Below, in pieces: positions 1 through 8,457 of a DNA stretch of 64,000 nucleotides. Position 1 is the stretch's first letter. Each line of letters starts with the position of its first letter. The notes under the pieces are model-generated. The model saw only the letters and a list, made by a program, of their open reading frames with translations. It was not told where the DNA came from and did not search any database. The stretch lies in NCBI GenBank assembly GCA_963668605.1, contig OY764903.1:1736001-1800000 (forward strand). The letters run 5' to 3'. The translations under genes were made by a program, and so were the position numbers. Source of the DNA: G963668605 sp963668605 (GTDB lineage: Bacteria; Acidobacteriota; Terriglobia; Bryobacterales; Bryobacteraceae).

Positions 1-49
1 GTCCGATACTGGAAACGACTCCCAGGCCCGTGATCGCAACGCGCCTCAT
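1..49 (-). CDS. beta-ketoacyl-ACP synthase (FabF-like), N-terminal fragment cut by the window edge
   Basis: Only the first 16 codons are inside the window. They read MRRVAITGLGVVSSIG, the typical first beta strand and turn of KAS II type ketosynthases (V-x-I-T-G-x-G-V-V-S). The start codon overlaps the stop of the upstream acyl carrier protein gene as ATGA, which suggests translational coupling. Such enzymes condense malonyl-ACP with an acyl chain. Whether this copy serves ordinary fatty acid synthesis or a specialised lipid cannot be told from the fragment; the neighbouring carrier protein and type III synthase favour the second. Confidence 0.7.
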   Translation of the reverse strand, partial: MRRVAITGLGVVSSIG

Positions 50-342
50 TGCTGCGCTTGCGCTTTCGCCGCGACCAGGACCGCGATCCCCTCGACCATC
101 TGGCGGACGCCACGAATCGATTGCGCGGCGTCGTCCGGAATGGAGATATCGAATTCATCTTCAATCGCAAAAATCACATTGATCCCGTCCAGGGAATCGA
201 TGCCAAGGTCTTCGAAGGTGCTGTCAATGGTGACCTTCTCTTCCGGCAGCCGTTGTGTCGCTGCTATTCTGCGCAGAACTCTCGTGACAAGATCGCCGTT
301 GTCAGTGCTCACTGTTTCTGTCTCCCCCATCTCAATGTCCAA
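46..342 (-). CDS. acyl carrier protein
   Basis: A 98-residue acidic protein with the carrier motif GIDSLDGIN, where Ser50 is the expected 4'-phosphopantetheine attachment site. Its length fits a free-standing ACP with a slightly long N-terminus. A second Met at residue 5 would remove the 11-nt overlap with the upstream YceI-like gene and may be the real start. The gene is followed by a ketosynthase in ATGA overlap, so the pair probably works together. It could supply acyl chains to the type III polyketide synthase upstream; this is inference from order only. Confidence 0.88.
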   Translation of the reverse strand: MDIEMGETETVSTDNGDLVTRVLRRIAATQRLPEEKVTIDSTFEDLGIDSLDGINVIFAIEDEFDISIPDDAAQSIRGVRQMVEGIAVLVAAKAQAQQ

Positions 343-910
343 TCATACGCCCGGCAGCATGGATCGAAATATCGACTTTGTCTTCGACCCGCAAAATAAA
401 AGTGCTCGGGTTCTTCAAACCCCACTCCGCATACGGCACGACGAAGCTGGTCGTCGCAGTCATCTGGTCCTTCGTCACCGTCACCTGCACTGGCAGCAAC
501 ATCTCGTGAACCGATCCATGAATGCTGAAAACACCGTGCAGTCCGACTGTTGAAGTTCCTGGCACCGTGAGCTTGCCTTCCACGCGATCGGGAACAAAGC
601 GCATCTCCGGGTAACGTTCGCTCTCCAAAACAACCTTATGCATCTTCCGGTCGCGCGCGACGTTGCCGCTATCGCCTGTGGCGCTGTCGATCACTAGTGC
701 GCCACTCGCTTTGCCGGTTAGCGGGTCAAAGCGAATGACACCTTGCTTGAGACGGAAGCTGCCGCGAACCGTGTGCATGGTCGCCCCCAGAGTGAACTCG
801 ACACGAGTCTGCGCGGCATCGAGTTCCACTACAGTCTCGGCATTTGCGCCGGCCAACACACTTCCGGCGACAACGAGCTCAATGATGCATCGTGTCGCCT
901 TCATCAACAC
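332..910 (-). CDS. YceI-like periplasmic protein
   Basis: A 192-residue protein with an N-terminal signal peptide (cleavage probably after ANA, about residue 24) and the YceI beta-barrel pattern. It begins with a strand ending in TRVEFTLGA, has the middle segment around MHKVVLESERYPEMRF, and ends with a strand containing KVDISIHA. YceI family members bind isoprenoid or fatty-acyl lipids in the periplasm. It lies between a type III polyketide synthase and an ACP on the same strand, so a role in holding or moving a lipid product is plausible but not shown. Confidence 0.85.
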   Translation of the reverse strand: MLMKATRCIIELVVAGSVLAGANAETVVELDAAQTRVEFTLGATMHTVRGSFRLKQGVIRFDPLTGKASGALVIDSATGDSGNVARDRKMHKVVLESERYPEMRFVPDRVEGKLTVPGTSTVGLHGVFSIHGSVHEMLLPVQVTVTKDQMTATTSFVVPYAEWGLKNPSTFILRVEDKVDISIHAAGRMIGH

Positions 911-916
911 AGCAGC

Positions 917-1966
917 CTACCACTTCAGCAAAATCAGTTCGGAACAGAAGCCCGGCCCCATTGCGGCGAGCAGTCCGAGTGATCCGGCGGGCGGACGGCG
1001 ATTCATCATGAACTCCTCCAGCACCAGAAGCACGGAGGCCGAGGAGAGATTTCCGGTCCGGCGCAGGCAATCCCAAGAGGGCGCGAGCGAGGCGGCGGGC
1101 AGATCCAGCGCGTCCTGCGTGGCTTCGAGCACCTTGGGGCCGCCGGTATGGATGATCCAACTTCCAATGTCGCTGCGCTGCAAACCCTGATCCGCGAGAA
1201 AGGCGTCGACATCCGGAGCAAGGTGCTCGCGGACAACATCAGGAACTCCGGGCGAGAGCACAATCCGGAAGCCCTTTTCCGAGATATCCCAACCCATCAC
1301 CTTCTCGGTATCCGGATAGAAGATCGACCGTGAAGCGAGGAATTGCACTCCGGGCGTTTCGCGCTCCGCGCCGACGACGATAACCGCTCCGGCGCCGTCT
1401 CCGAAGAGCCCCGCGGAGATGAGGTTAGCGACCGTCAGGTCCTCGCGCTGCAGCGTGAGCGAGCACAGTTCGACCGACAGCAATGCGGCGACGCGTTTGG
1501 GATAAGCGCGGACGTAGTCCGCCGCCATGGAAATTCCTGACGCGCCGGCCACGCATCCGAGGCCAAAAATCGGAACGCGCCGCAGACCCGGCTTGAGTCC
1601 CATGCGGTTGATCAGCCGGGCATCGATGGATGGACTGCAAATGCCAGTGACGGAGACGAAGAACAGCGCATCCAGATCACTGGGCTTGAGACCGGCGCGC
1701 GACAATGCTGCGCTGAGAGCCTTTTCGCCGATCTGCAGAGCGACTCGAATCCAGTGATTGTTGGCCTGCCCCCAGGTCGAGAGGTCGAAGTACTCCTCCA
1801 TCGACAATGCTGTGTAGCGTCCGTCGACAGCGACGTTCGCGTGCAAACGCTCGAGAAAGCGGGGATTTTCGAGCTGGCCCGCCCAATACCGCTGGAAGGC
1901 CTCCAGCAGAACAGCCTGCGGATAGTAGTGGTCGGGAAACGCGCTCGCGGCGCTGGCAATTTTCAT
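917..1966 (-). CDS. type III polyketide synthase (chalcone/stilbene synthase-like)
   Basis: A 349-residue thiolase-fold protein of normal length for bacterial type III synthases. The catalytic triad is visible: Cys138 in GLGCVAGASG, His273 in IIHTGGPKVLE and Asn306 in RRTGNLSSAS. These enzymes extend an acyl-CoA or acyl-ACP starter with malonyl-CoA to make alkylpyrones or alkylresorcinols. The next genes downstream on the same strand are YceI-like, ACP and ketosynthase genes, so a dedicated acyl starter supply is possible. The product cannot be predicted from sequence alone. Confidence 0.88.
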   Translation of the reverse strand: MKIASAASAFPDHYYPQAVLLEAFQRYWAGQLENPRFLERLHANVAVDGRYTALSMEEYFDLSTWGQANNHWIRVALQIGEKALSAALSRAGLKPSDLDALFFVSVTGICSPSIDARLINRMGLKPGLRRVPIFGLGCVAGASGISMAADYVRAYPKRVAALLSVELCSLTLQREDLTVANLISAGLFGDGAGAVIVVGAERETPGVQFLASRSIFYPDTEKVMGWDISEKGFRIVLSPGVPDVVREHLAPDVDAFLADQGLQRSDIGSWIIHTGGPKVLEATQDALDLPAASLAPSWDCLRRTGNLSSASVLLVLEEFMMNRRPPAGSLGLLAAMGPGFCSELILLKW

Positions 1967-1976
1967 TACGCTCCAG

Positions 1977-2795
1977 TCATTTCAATCGGGCCAACTCTTC
2001 AGTGTAGAGCCTATTACGCGGAAACTCTTTTGACAAGCCCGCCAGCAATTCCCTGGCAAGCGGCCGATTCTTGTCGCGCAACGCCGCCACAGCCAGCAGC
2101 AAACGCGCGTAAGGTTGCAGGAAGCGTCCGTGCGCTGCAGTAAGGCGCAACTTGGCCAGCCCCGCTTCCTTGTCAATCTTAGCTCCGCCGAGTTGCAGAA
2201 TCCAGCGCACGGGAGCGGACCTTAGGCTCAACAGGTAATTCTCGAGTCCAATAGCCAAATACGTGTCGTAATGCTTTGGATCGCCGGCGAGCAGTTTTTC
2301 CGCCATGATTCGCCCGGTCTTCACTTCTTTCAAAGAAGCGAGATAGCTCTTCTCGATCAAGGTCAGATAATCGGCACGCAACCCGCAGCGCAGGATCGCC
2401 GCAAACATGGCATTTTCGTCTCCCGGCGCACGAGCCAGGGCGCGGTCGGCAAGTTGCTTGGATTTGGCGAGCGCATCCTCGAACTTCTTCTTAACCACAG
2501 GATCCGCGACCAGCTTGCGCCGATTCAGAAAACCCTCATCGTTGGTAAAAAACTCGGATTGCAAAATGTGCAACCGGTCAAACTCCGCAAAGCTGTAAGC
2601 CGCCGCTTCGGAAACTGGCCCCATGGGATCTTCGGGATGCAATTGCTCCCAGCGCCGGAAAGTGGTGTGCGCCTGGTCGAACTCCAGGTTGTACATCTGC
2701 CGGAAGCCCTGATCGAGCAAGAAAGATTCCGCCGCAAAGAGCGGTAGCGCAGTCATGAGAATCCAAAGGGTATGCAGAATTCGCCGTTGATACAT
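1977..2795 (-). CDS. exported TPR-like protein of unknown function
   Basis: A 272-residue protein with a signal peptide (hydrophobic stretch about residues 8-21, ending LFAAES). Helical segments of TPR character follow, for example FRQMYNLEFDQAHTTFRRW near residue 31, and similar helices run to the C-terminus (LARELLAGLSKEFPRN). It lies 10 nt upstream of the type III polyketide synthase on the same strand and probably shares its transcript. TPR repeats usually serve protein contacts. No catalytic motif was seen. Confidence 0.7.
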   Translation of the reverse strand: MYQRRILHTLWILMTALPLFAAESFLLDQGFRQMYNLEFDQAHTTFRRWEQLHPEDPMGPVSEAAAYSFAEFDRLHILQSEFFTNDEGFLNRRKLVADPVVKKKFEDALAKSKQLADRALARAPGDENAMFAAILRCGLRADYLTLIEKSYLASLKEVKTGRIMAEKLLAGDPKHYDTYLAIGLENYLLSLRSAPVRWILQLGGAKIDKEAGLAKLRLTAAHGRFLQPYARLLLAVAALRDKNRPLARELLAGLSKEFPRNRLYTEELARLK

Positions 2796-3153
2796 GTTAT
2801 GCCTGAACCACGGCTTCCGCTTTCTCGACAGGCATAAGCTCAGACTTTTTCATATTGCCAACCGACTCGAACGGGCGCCGTTTCGATGTGCGCACAGAAG
2901 TCGAGATCCGGCGATAATGCTTTCAACACCTGGGTTAACTCAGACGCACCGAAGCCCTCTTCACATTCTGCCACGAGTGGGACGCGGCCACCGGGTTGCG
3001 TGTTTGTGTTAACACCGCTCCCTGATTTGCCACCGGATATGTCAATCTGAATTAACTATAAACAGACCCTTTTGTATCTTGACTTGCTGAAGATGGGACA
3101 GTATCATTCTGAAGGCGGCGTTGCGATGATGCCGACCTGAGCAGTGATGAAAG
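2796..3153. other. intergenic region between divergent genes
   Basis: About 360 bases between a leftward and a rightward gene. It must hold both promoters, but no clear -35/-10 pair, repeat or RNA was recognised. Short open frames here lack any protein-like pattern. Confidence 0.5.
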
Positions 3154-3576
3154 GTGGTCGAGGTGCTCAATCGCCGGTTGATCCTGATGGCCCTGCTAGG
3201 AAGCTTGGCCCTTCCCCTGACCGCACAGGTCAGACTCACAGGAACTGTTTCAGAGTGGTATGGAGGTGCTCCTGGTCAGTCCCCCAAGAAGCGCGCCCTG
3301 GCGGGTGGGACTGTGGTGGCTGGCCCAGCGCTGGACTACAATACGGGCCGGGCTGGCGCGGATCGGATCCGCGGAAAGGTGACGGCTAAAGCGACCACCG
3401 ACGCGAAGGGAGCCTACACTCTAAACCTTCCGGCGGGCAAGTACACCATCGTCTATTGGAAGGCCGGTTACACGCCTCAGGTGGATTCCGCGGTTCGGGC
3501 CCCCGGGGTGCATGACGTGGAAATCAGTACAGACAAGAGTATGCAAGGTCTCCACAAGAACCTTGAGTTCCAGTGA
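3154..3576 (+). CDS. exported carboxypeptidase-regulatory-like (Cna-B type) domain protein
   Basis: A 140-residue protein starting at a GTG codon, with a signal peptide ending in LPLTAQ. The mature part is one beta-sandwich domain: a first strand RLTGTV, a middle block ATTDAKGAYTLNLPAGKYTIVY and a closing strand HDVEIS. The block (D-A-K-G-x-Y-x-L-x-L-P-A-G-x-Y) is the hallmark of carboxypeptidase-regulatory-like domains, which are common in Acidobacteriota exported proteins. The function is unknown; such domains often act as structural or sugar-binding modules. Confidence 0.65.
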   Translation: MVEVLNRRLILMALLGSLALPLTAQVRLTGTVSEWYGGAPGQSPKKRALAGGTVVAGPALDYNTGRAGADRIRGKVTAKATTDAKGAYTLNLPAGKYTIVYWKAGYTPQVDSAVRAPGVHDVEISTDKSMQGLHKNLEFQ

Positions 3577-3608
3577 ACGTGCTGACCCTTGAGGGGTGAA
3601 GACAGATA

Positions 3609-4103
3609 TCACCGCGCGGGTTCAAGCCAGATCGCTCGGCCACCTGCCGCTTTCAAGAACGTCTCCAGTGTCGCACCCGAGTCGACTGTCCTGGTGGTAA
3701 CCGCAACTTTGGTTCGCGTAGCGGCACGGTCGTCGGGCGTGGACACGATCGCGCGGGTTGAGGTGTCGCAACTCCGCAAGAAAGCACAAATGAGTCTCCC
3801 CAGCCGGGCAAGCAGAATCCTTATCCAGTGGAATTCGGCCAGCAAGGCTATGCCGATGTCGTCTATTTGCCCAAGCCGCAAGGCGAACGCGGCGCGCTGC
3901 TGCTCACCGGCACTGATATGTCTTCGATCAATGCCGCCGGACACTTCGTCCTTGACGACGTGGCGGTAGCCAAGCTGCTGCAGTTGTTGAAAGCCGGCGC
4001 GCGCGAGCCGATCTCATATTTCGAAGTCCTACAGAAGATAAAGTTGCGCGTCAATACCGAGCAAGGCTACGAGATTATCGCGCACCGCTTGCCCAGGCCG
4101 TAA
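3609..4103 (+). pseudogene. decayed gene, C-terminal part of an exported or membrane regulator-like protein
   Basis: Two reading frames look protein-like but do not join. The first (about 3609-3760) contains a hydrophobic stretch, TVLVVTATLVRVAARSS. The second is open from 3762 to 4103 and contains GYADVVYLPKPQGERGALLL, then AGHFVLDDVAVAKLLQLL. A stop at 3759-3761 in the second frame, together with the frame change near 3760, points to a frameshift. The C-terminal part resembles the tail of winged-helix membrane regulators that are multiplied in Solibacter-type genomes. That link is from memory and is uncertain. No promoter or proper start is visible. Confidence 0.45.
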
Positions 4104-4185
4104 CGTGAGTTCTCGGCAACGCTGCATGACTCCGACCAGCTTTGGCTCGAAGATAGTCATCATAAAAAAAAGACTTCAATACCCA

Positions 4186-4214
4186 TTGACATCCAGTTCC
4201 GGCGGAGCTATACG
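4186..4214 (+). promoter_or_regulatory. candidate sigma-70 type promoter for the CLCA-like gene
   Basis: TTGACA at 4186-4191 and TATACG at 4209-4214 are separated by exactly 17 bases. The -35 is a perfect match and the -10 matches four of six positions. The site lies 355 bases upstream of the start chosen for the CLCA-like gene, so the leader would be long. The rest of the 4104-4568 interval holds nothing else that was recognised. Confidence 0.4.
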
Positions 4215-4568
4215 GAATTGTGTATTCTTTCGCCCGGAACTGAAATGAGTTCTAGAGCGCGCAGAGGACGCTGGGGCGCTGCCAGTTAGAACCAAGTGAA
4301 TGCGACACCCCGGCCTCGCGTCCCAACCGGCGCGACTAGTGGCTGTATCATGCGGGCGAAAGGACGACGGAGTGCGACTCCGCTTCGAGACGGAGATTCC
4401 GCATACAGGGGCGCACGCTTTCACCTGCGCCCGCGCTGACGGTCTTCCGGGCCGCACCTGAGGGTGGCGGGAGTCTTAGGCAACGTGCTGTTCTCACTTG
4501 GAGCGCTGACCGAAGGAAAGCAGAATTCGTCTTCTCCTCCCCGGAAGAAAACACTGGAGGGCACGCGC

Positions 4569-7544
4569 ATGCAAACACACTTTGCCGGAAATACTGCGGC
4601 CATTGCGTTCTTCCGGATCCTATCAATCATGCCCCTCGTGGGCTTGGCAATCACTCCTGCCGGCCGGGCGCAAGACTTCGCCGGGCAGGGCCCTCTGATC
4701 GACTTTCAGATGGCTCCGCAGGCGTCGGAGTTCAAGCAGACGAACCGCTTCGCGACAGAAGATCCCCGAGAAGCGGCCGCTCAAGAGATCAAGGTCAGCC
4801 AGTATGTTTGGCTGACGAAGTCGCCGTCCTATGTGGTGAACCCCAGCCCCTGCAATGTCGACCAGAATCCCGGCACCTACATGTACGTTACGGCTAAATG
4901 GCTCAACACGTCGGACTACCTGCTGCGTGAGATCCGGACCCAAACGATGGTACAGCCGGGCGTCAACACGCTTGAGGAAGTCGACTACAGCCTGACGGCA
5001 GACCAGATTGTCGCGCCGCGGGAGTACTTCACGATCATTTACAGGATCAAGATGAATTCCTGCCGTTCATTCCCTTTCTACGTCGACCTGTTTGGGAAGA
5101 TCGAGATGTCCCAGCGCGCGTTTGATGTGCACGTTTCGCTGTATCGGAATCCGCTGGCTCTCGCACCTGGAGACAAGGCCAAGTACACGAGCATCATTAA
5201 TGCCTTTGGGGATACTGTGTACGAGGCTTCTAACGGTGCGCACAGAATCCGCAGTGTCACTTTCCACCATAAGGAATTTCAACGCCAGGCGGATGTCAAT
5301 TGGGTCGAGACTTGCGCCGTCGACAACGGACCAAGCGCTCCTCCATCAGGCAGGAAAAGGCCCGGGAAGAGCATACACTTCTGCGACTCCTGGTCGCCTG
5401 GTTGGTTCAAGACATGGGCTAATTGGGTCGCAGCAGACTCCCCTCTGGAGCGCGGCTACACTCTGGGCCATGAATGGGGTCATTTTTTCTATGGGATGTT
5501 GGACGAATATAAGAAGGCCTTAGGGGGTGGTGCCCGCCCCGCCAATACCGACACCCCAGTCTCGCCTTCCGTAATGAACGATCAATATGGAGCCATCACG
5601 CTTGGCCGATCCTGGCTGAATTTTTCAAGTCAAAAGATCTACGACAAGCTGGGAGCGGTGAGTACCGCGCAGCAGCGGATCTACGCGGCGCCCGCCTGGC
5701 CCACCTTGGTACGCAACCCGAGCGCCGATCCGGCCGTGACCGTCGGGTGGTGGCTTCCCAGGTACTACTATCCCGAACTCGCCGGTTTCCGCCCCGACGC
5801 GGATGACGCAACCGCGGCAGAACTAGCTCAAGGTTACCGGATTGAGCCTAGATTACCCGCTGTTCCACCCGTCCCTGATCCGCAGGTCTATTGGGCGGGA
5901 CGCCGCTATGTCGTGATGATCGCGATCGACCGCTCCCAGGTCATGCTCAACCAGGACCGGCTTGCTAAGGCGAAGGCCTCCGCCAAGTTGCTGGTGGATC
6001 AACTGGAGCTTGGGGCATGGAAAGTCGGCATCATGAGCTTTGACGGTTCGGTCAGCGTGGTCAAAGGGATCACCGAAATGGATACCGAGGCCGCAAGAAC
6101 CACGATCAAGACGGCGATTGACACGATCGCGGCTGGCGATGCGCGCCGGGCCATCGCCAACGCTGCCCAGCAGGCTCTGCAACTGCTGTTGAGCGCAGAT
6201 TCGTCGAATCAGGCTAATCGGTTCACATTCCTGATCGCGGGTGGGCCTGAGACAGAAGGCGGGAGCCCGCTTTCGAAGGGCCTCGATTACAGAGATAACC
6301 GCGCAAAGCTGGCGGTGGCGGAGTTCGGAACGGCCTCGCCAGACCGTGAATTGCGGTCGCTCGCCCTCGACGTCAGCCGCCAGAATCTGTACTGGTCACC
6401 CGCGTTTACATCGGACCTGCTCCATGTGCTGGACGGAATGGTCACGGATTTTGGTCCTGTAACGCAAGTGGGCTACAAGGATCCCACAGATGTGCCTGTC
6501 GAGACTTTTCGCACGGATGAATCGCTCACCGGCCTGAACGTTGTCGCCAGCTACTGGGCGCCGCAGGGTGTTTTGAATTTCAAGCTCAGGGGGCCGGATG
6601 GTTCGCCATACGCTCCGGCTTGCACGACAACTGGATCGGAGGTTGTGTGTCTCTTTCAGATCTCCTTCCCCGCCAAGACCGACGCAGGATTTCCGAAGTA
6701 CATAGGCCTGTGGCAGCTTGAAGTCCAGACAAGCCTCGCGAAGTATGAGTGGAGCTTCGCGGCATTCGGAGTGGATGACAGCGTGAACACTTACCTCACC
6801 AATATCCACAGCGCGACGAACCGCGTTGTCAGCTACCCGGAGCGGCTCATTATCTCAGCGGATTTGTCCCAAGACATGCCGATCGCCAAGGCAGCGGTAA
6901 ATGCACAGGTGAAGCGTCCTGACGGCAGCATCGCGACGCTATCGCTCCACGATGACGGTGTCGCTCCCGACGGCCTGGCTGACGATGGAACGTACACCGG
7001 CCTGCTCAATTACAGCGCCGATGGCGCCTATCTCGTGCAGGTGGGATTCAACAACTCGCTGGGCACGGCTCAATTGACTTCGCGCGCTCTATTGGGCGAA
7101 GACACACCGGTGACGATCCCCATCAGCGGACAATTCACGAGCGTCGCGCAGACGCAACTATTCGTCGAAGGAGTGAAGGCCGACGACTACGGCAACAGCG
7201 TTGTAGCTGCCACCCTGTTGCCGGCGGATTGGACCGGCCTGCCCGGCCGGCTTGAGCTGCTCGCTGACTTCGACGTCTTCCGAATCGAGCCCAGATCAAC
7301 GGGTACGCTCGATTTCGTTCTAAGAGATCTCGGCGGTGGCATCAACCCGCGACTCCGAATTCTGGGTTCCGATGGCTCCACAGTTCTGGTGAATGCCACG
7401 ATGGCGACGCACGGCACGCCGGACGGCCGGCTCAAAGTGACCATCCCCGCAACCAATGGCAAGGTGATCTACGCAGAGGTGTCCGACGTCGGAGGCGCGT
7501 CGGGCGGATTCTACCGTATCGTCTGTGGAATTTCGCTGCCGTAG
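4569..7544 (+). CDS. exported CLCA-like protein: HEWGH metallohydrolase domain plus von Willebrand A domain
   Basis: The start at 4569 is preceded by a GGAGG ribosome site and gives 991 residues with a signal peptide ending near GRAQ. Residues 301-305 read HEWGH within LGHEWGHFFYGMLDEY. This matches the zinc-binding H-E-W-x-H and following D-E-Y of the N-terminal hydrolase domain of animal CLCA proteins. A VWA domain follows (about residues 446-615, beginning YVVMIAIDRSQVM). Its metal site deviates from D-x-S-x-S because the second Ser is replaced. Next come a beta-sandwich region (about 765-860) with LHDDGVAPDGLADDGTYTG and a PPC-like C-terminal domain. The same order, protease then VWA then beta-sandwich, defines CLCA proteins. 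Substrate and self-cleavage are unknown. Confidence 0.75.
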   Translation: MQTHFAGNTAAIAFFRILSIMPLVGLAITPAGRAQDFAGQGPLIDFQMAPQASEFKQTNRFATEDPREAAAQEIKVSQYVWLTKSPSYVVNPSPCNVDQNPGTYMYVTAKWLNTSDYLLREIRTQTMVQPGVNTLEEVDYSLTADQIVAPREYFTIIYRIKMNSCRSFPFYVDLFGKIEMSQRAFDVHVSLYRNPLALAPGDKAKYTSIINAFGDTVYEASNGAHRIRSVTFHHKEFQRQADVNWVETCAVDNGPSAPPSGRKRPGKSIHFCDSWSPGWFKTWANWVAADSPLERGYTLGHEWGHFFYGMLDEYKKALGGGARPANTDTPVSPSVMNDQYGAITLGRSWLNFSSQKIYDKLGAVSTAQQRIYAAPAWPTLVRNPSADPAVTVGWWLPRYYYPELAGFRPDADDATAAELAQGYRIEPRLPAVPPVPDPQVYWAGRRYVVMIAIDRSQVMLNQDRLAKAKASAKLLVDQLELGAWKVGIMSFDGSVSVVKGITEMDTEAARTTIKTAIDTIAAGDARRAIANAAQQALQLLLSADSSNQANRFTFLIAGGPETEGGSPLSKGLDYRDNRAKLAVAEFGTASPDRELRSLALDVSRQNLYWSPAFTSDLLHVLDGMVTDFGPVTQVGYKDPTDVPVETFRTDESLTGLNVVASYWAPQGVLNFKLRGPDGSPYAPACTTTGSEVVCLFQISFPAKTDAGFPKYIGLWQLEVQTSLAKYEWSFAAFGVDDSVNTYLTNIHSATNRVVSYPERLIISADLSQDMPIAKAAVNAQVKRPDGSIATLSLHDDGVAPDGLADDGTYTGLLNYSADGAYLVQVGFNNSLGTAQLTSRALLGEDTPVTIPISGQFTSVAQTQLFVEGVKADDYGNSVVAATLLPADWTGLPGRLELLADFDVFRIEPRSTGTLDFVLRDLGGGINPRLRILGSDGSTVLVNATMATHGTPDGRLKVTIPATNGKVIYAEVSDVGGASGGFYRIVCGISLP

Positions 7545-7842
7545 TTTCACGATCCGGAGTAAGCGAGAGCAACGCGGAGTCCCGCCTTCGTTCGAACGGG
7601 GCTCCCGTAATCCAGAGTCGTATCCTTCCGGTCGTCATGGTCCGGAGGTCTGAAGCAGGCGTGGACATGCCCTTGCGCATCGCCCAACCGGCAGCCGCGT
7701 TCACGTAGGTACAGCAATGTTCGGCGCGGCACCGGCATCGTACGGTTCGTCCGCACCAACCGGGATCGCGGGACCGAGAGACTCATCGTTGCGCGTAGAA
7801 ATCGCTCACGGTGCAGTGCGAATTCACCGTATCCTGAACTAT

Positions 7843-8388
7843 ATGCCAACACTGGAGACCGCAACGCTGGGAGGCGGCTGCTTTTGGTGCCTGGAAGCCG
7901 TGTTCGACCGTATGCAGGGAGTTGTCTCACTGGATTCCGGCTACATGGGAGGCTCGAAACCGAACCCAACCTACGCGGATGTCTGTACGGGCCGCAGCGG
8001 GCACATCGAAGTGGTACAGGTCACGTTCGACAGCGAGGTGACTTCACTACGCGAGATCCTTGGGGTTTTCTTCACGATTCACGATCCTACGACGCGCGAC
8101 CGCCAGGGCAACGACATTGGCTCGCAGTACCGCTCCGTCATCTTCTGGCACTCTGAACAGCAGCACGAGATCGCAGCACAGATGATTGCGGAGTTGGAGC
8201 AGTCGGGGATCTGGGGCAAGCCGATCGTGACCGAACTCCGCCCGGCAGAAACATTCTACAAGGCAGAAGACTACCATCAGGACTACTACCGCGACAACCC
8301 GGGTCAGCCGTACTGCGCGTACATAGTCGAGCCAAAAGTCCGCAAATTTCGCGAGAAGTTCGCGGCGATGCTGAAATCAGGCGCGTGA
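7843..8388 (+). CDS. msrA: peptide methionine sulfoxide reductase A
   Basis: The ATG at 7843 gives a 181-residue cytoplasmic MsrA. The catalytic motif GGCFWC is at residues 11-16, with Cys13 as nucleophile. Family blocks YMGGSKPNPTY, GHIEVVQVTFD and DIGSQYRSVIF follow, and the C-terminal AEDYHQDYY is intact. It reduces methionine-S-sulfoxide in proteins. An in-frame upstream Met exists 126 bases earlier, but the sequence between lacks family similarity. The gene appears to stand alone. Confidence 0.95.
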   Translation: MPTLETATLGGGCFWCLEAVFDRMQGVVSLDSGYMGGSKPNPTYADVCTGRSGHIEVVQVTFDSEVTSLREILGVFFTIHDPTTRDRQGNDIGSQYRSVIFWHSEQQHEIAAQMIAELEQSGIWGKPIVTELRPAETFYKAEDYHQDYYRDNPGQPYCAYIVEPKVRKFREKFAAMLKSGA

Positions 8389-8457
8389 GCCAGGAGTTCT
8401 GGCATCGGCAAACAGCTTGTGCTGCCTCGCCACTTTGATCGCGCTATACTCTCTCCA

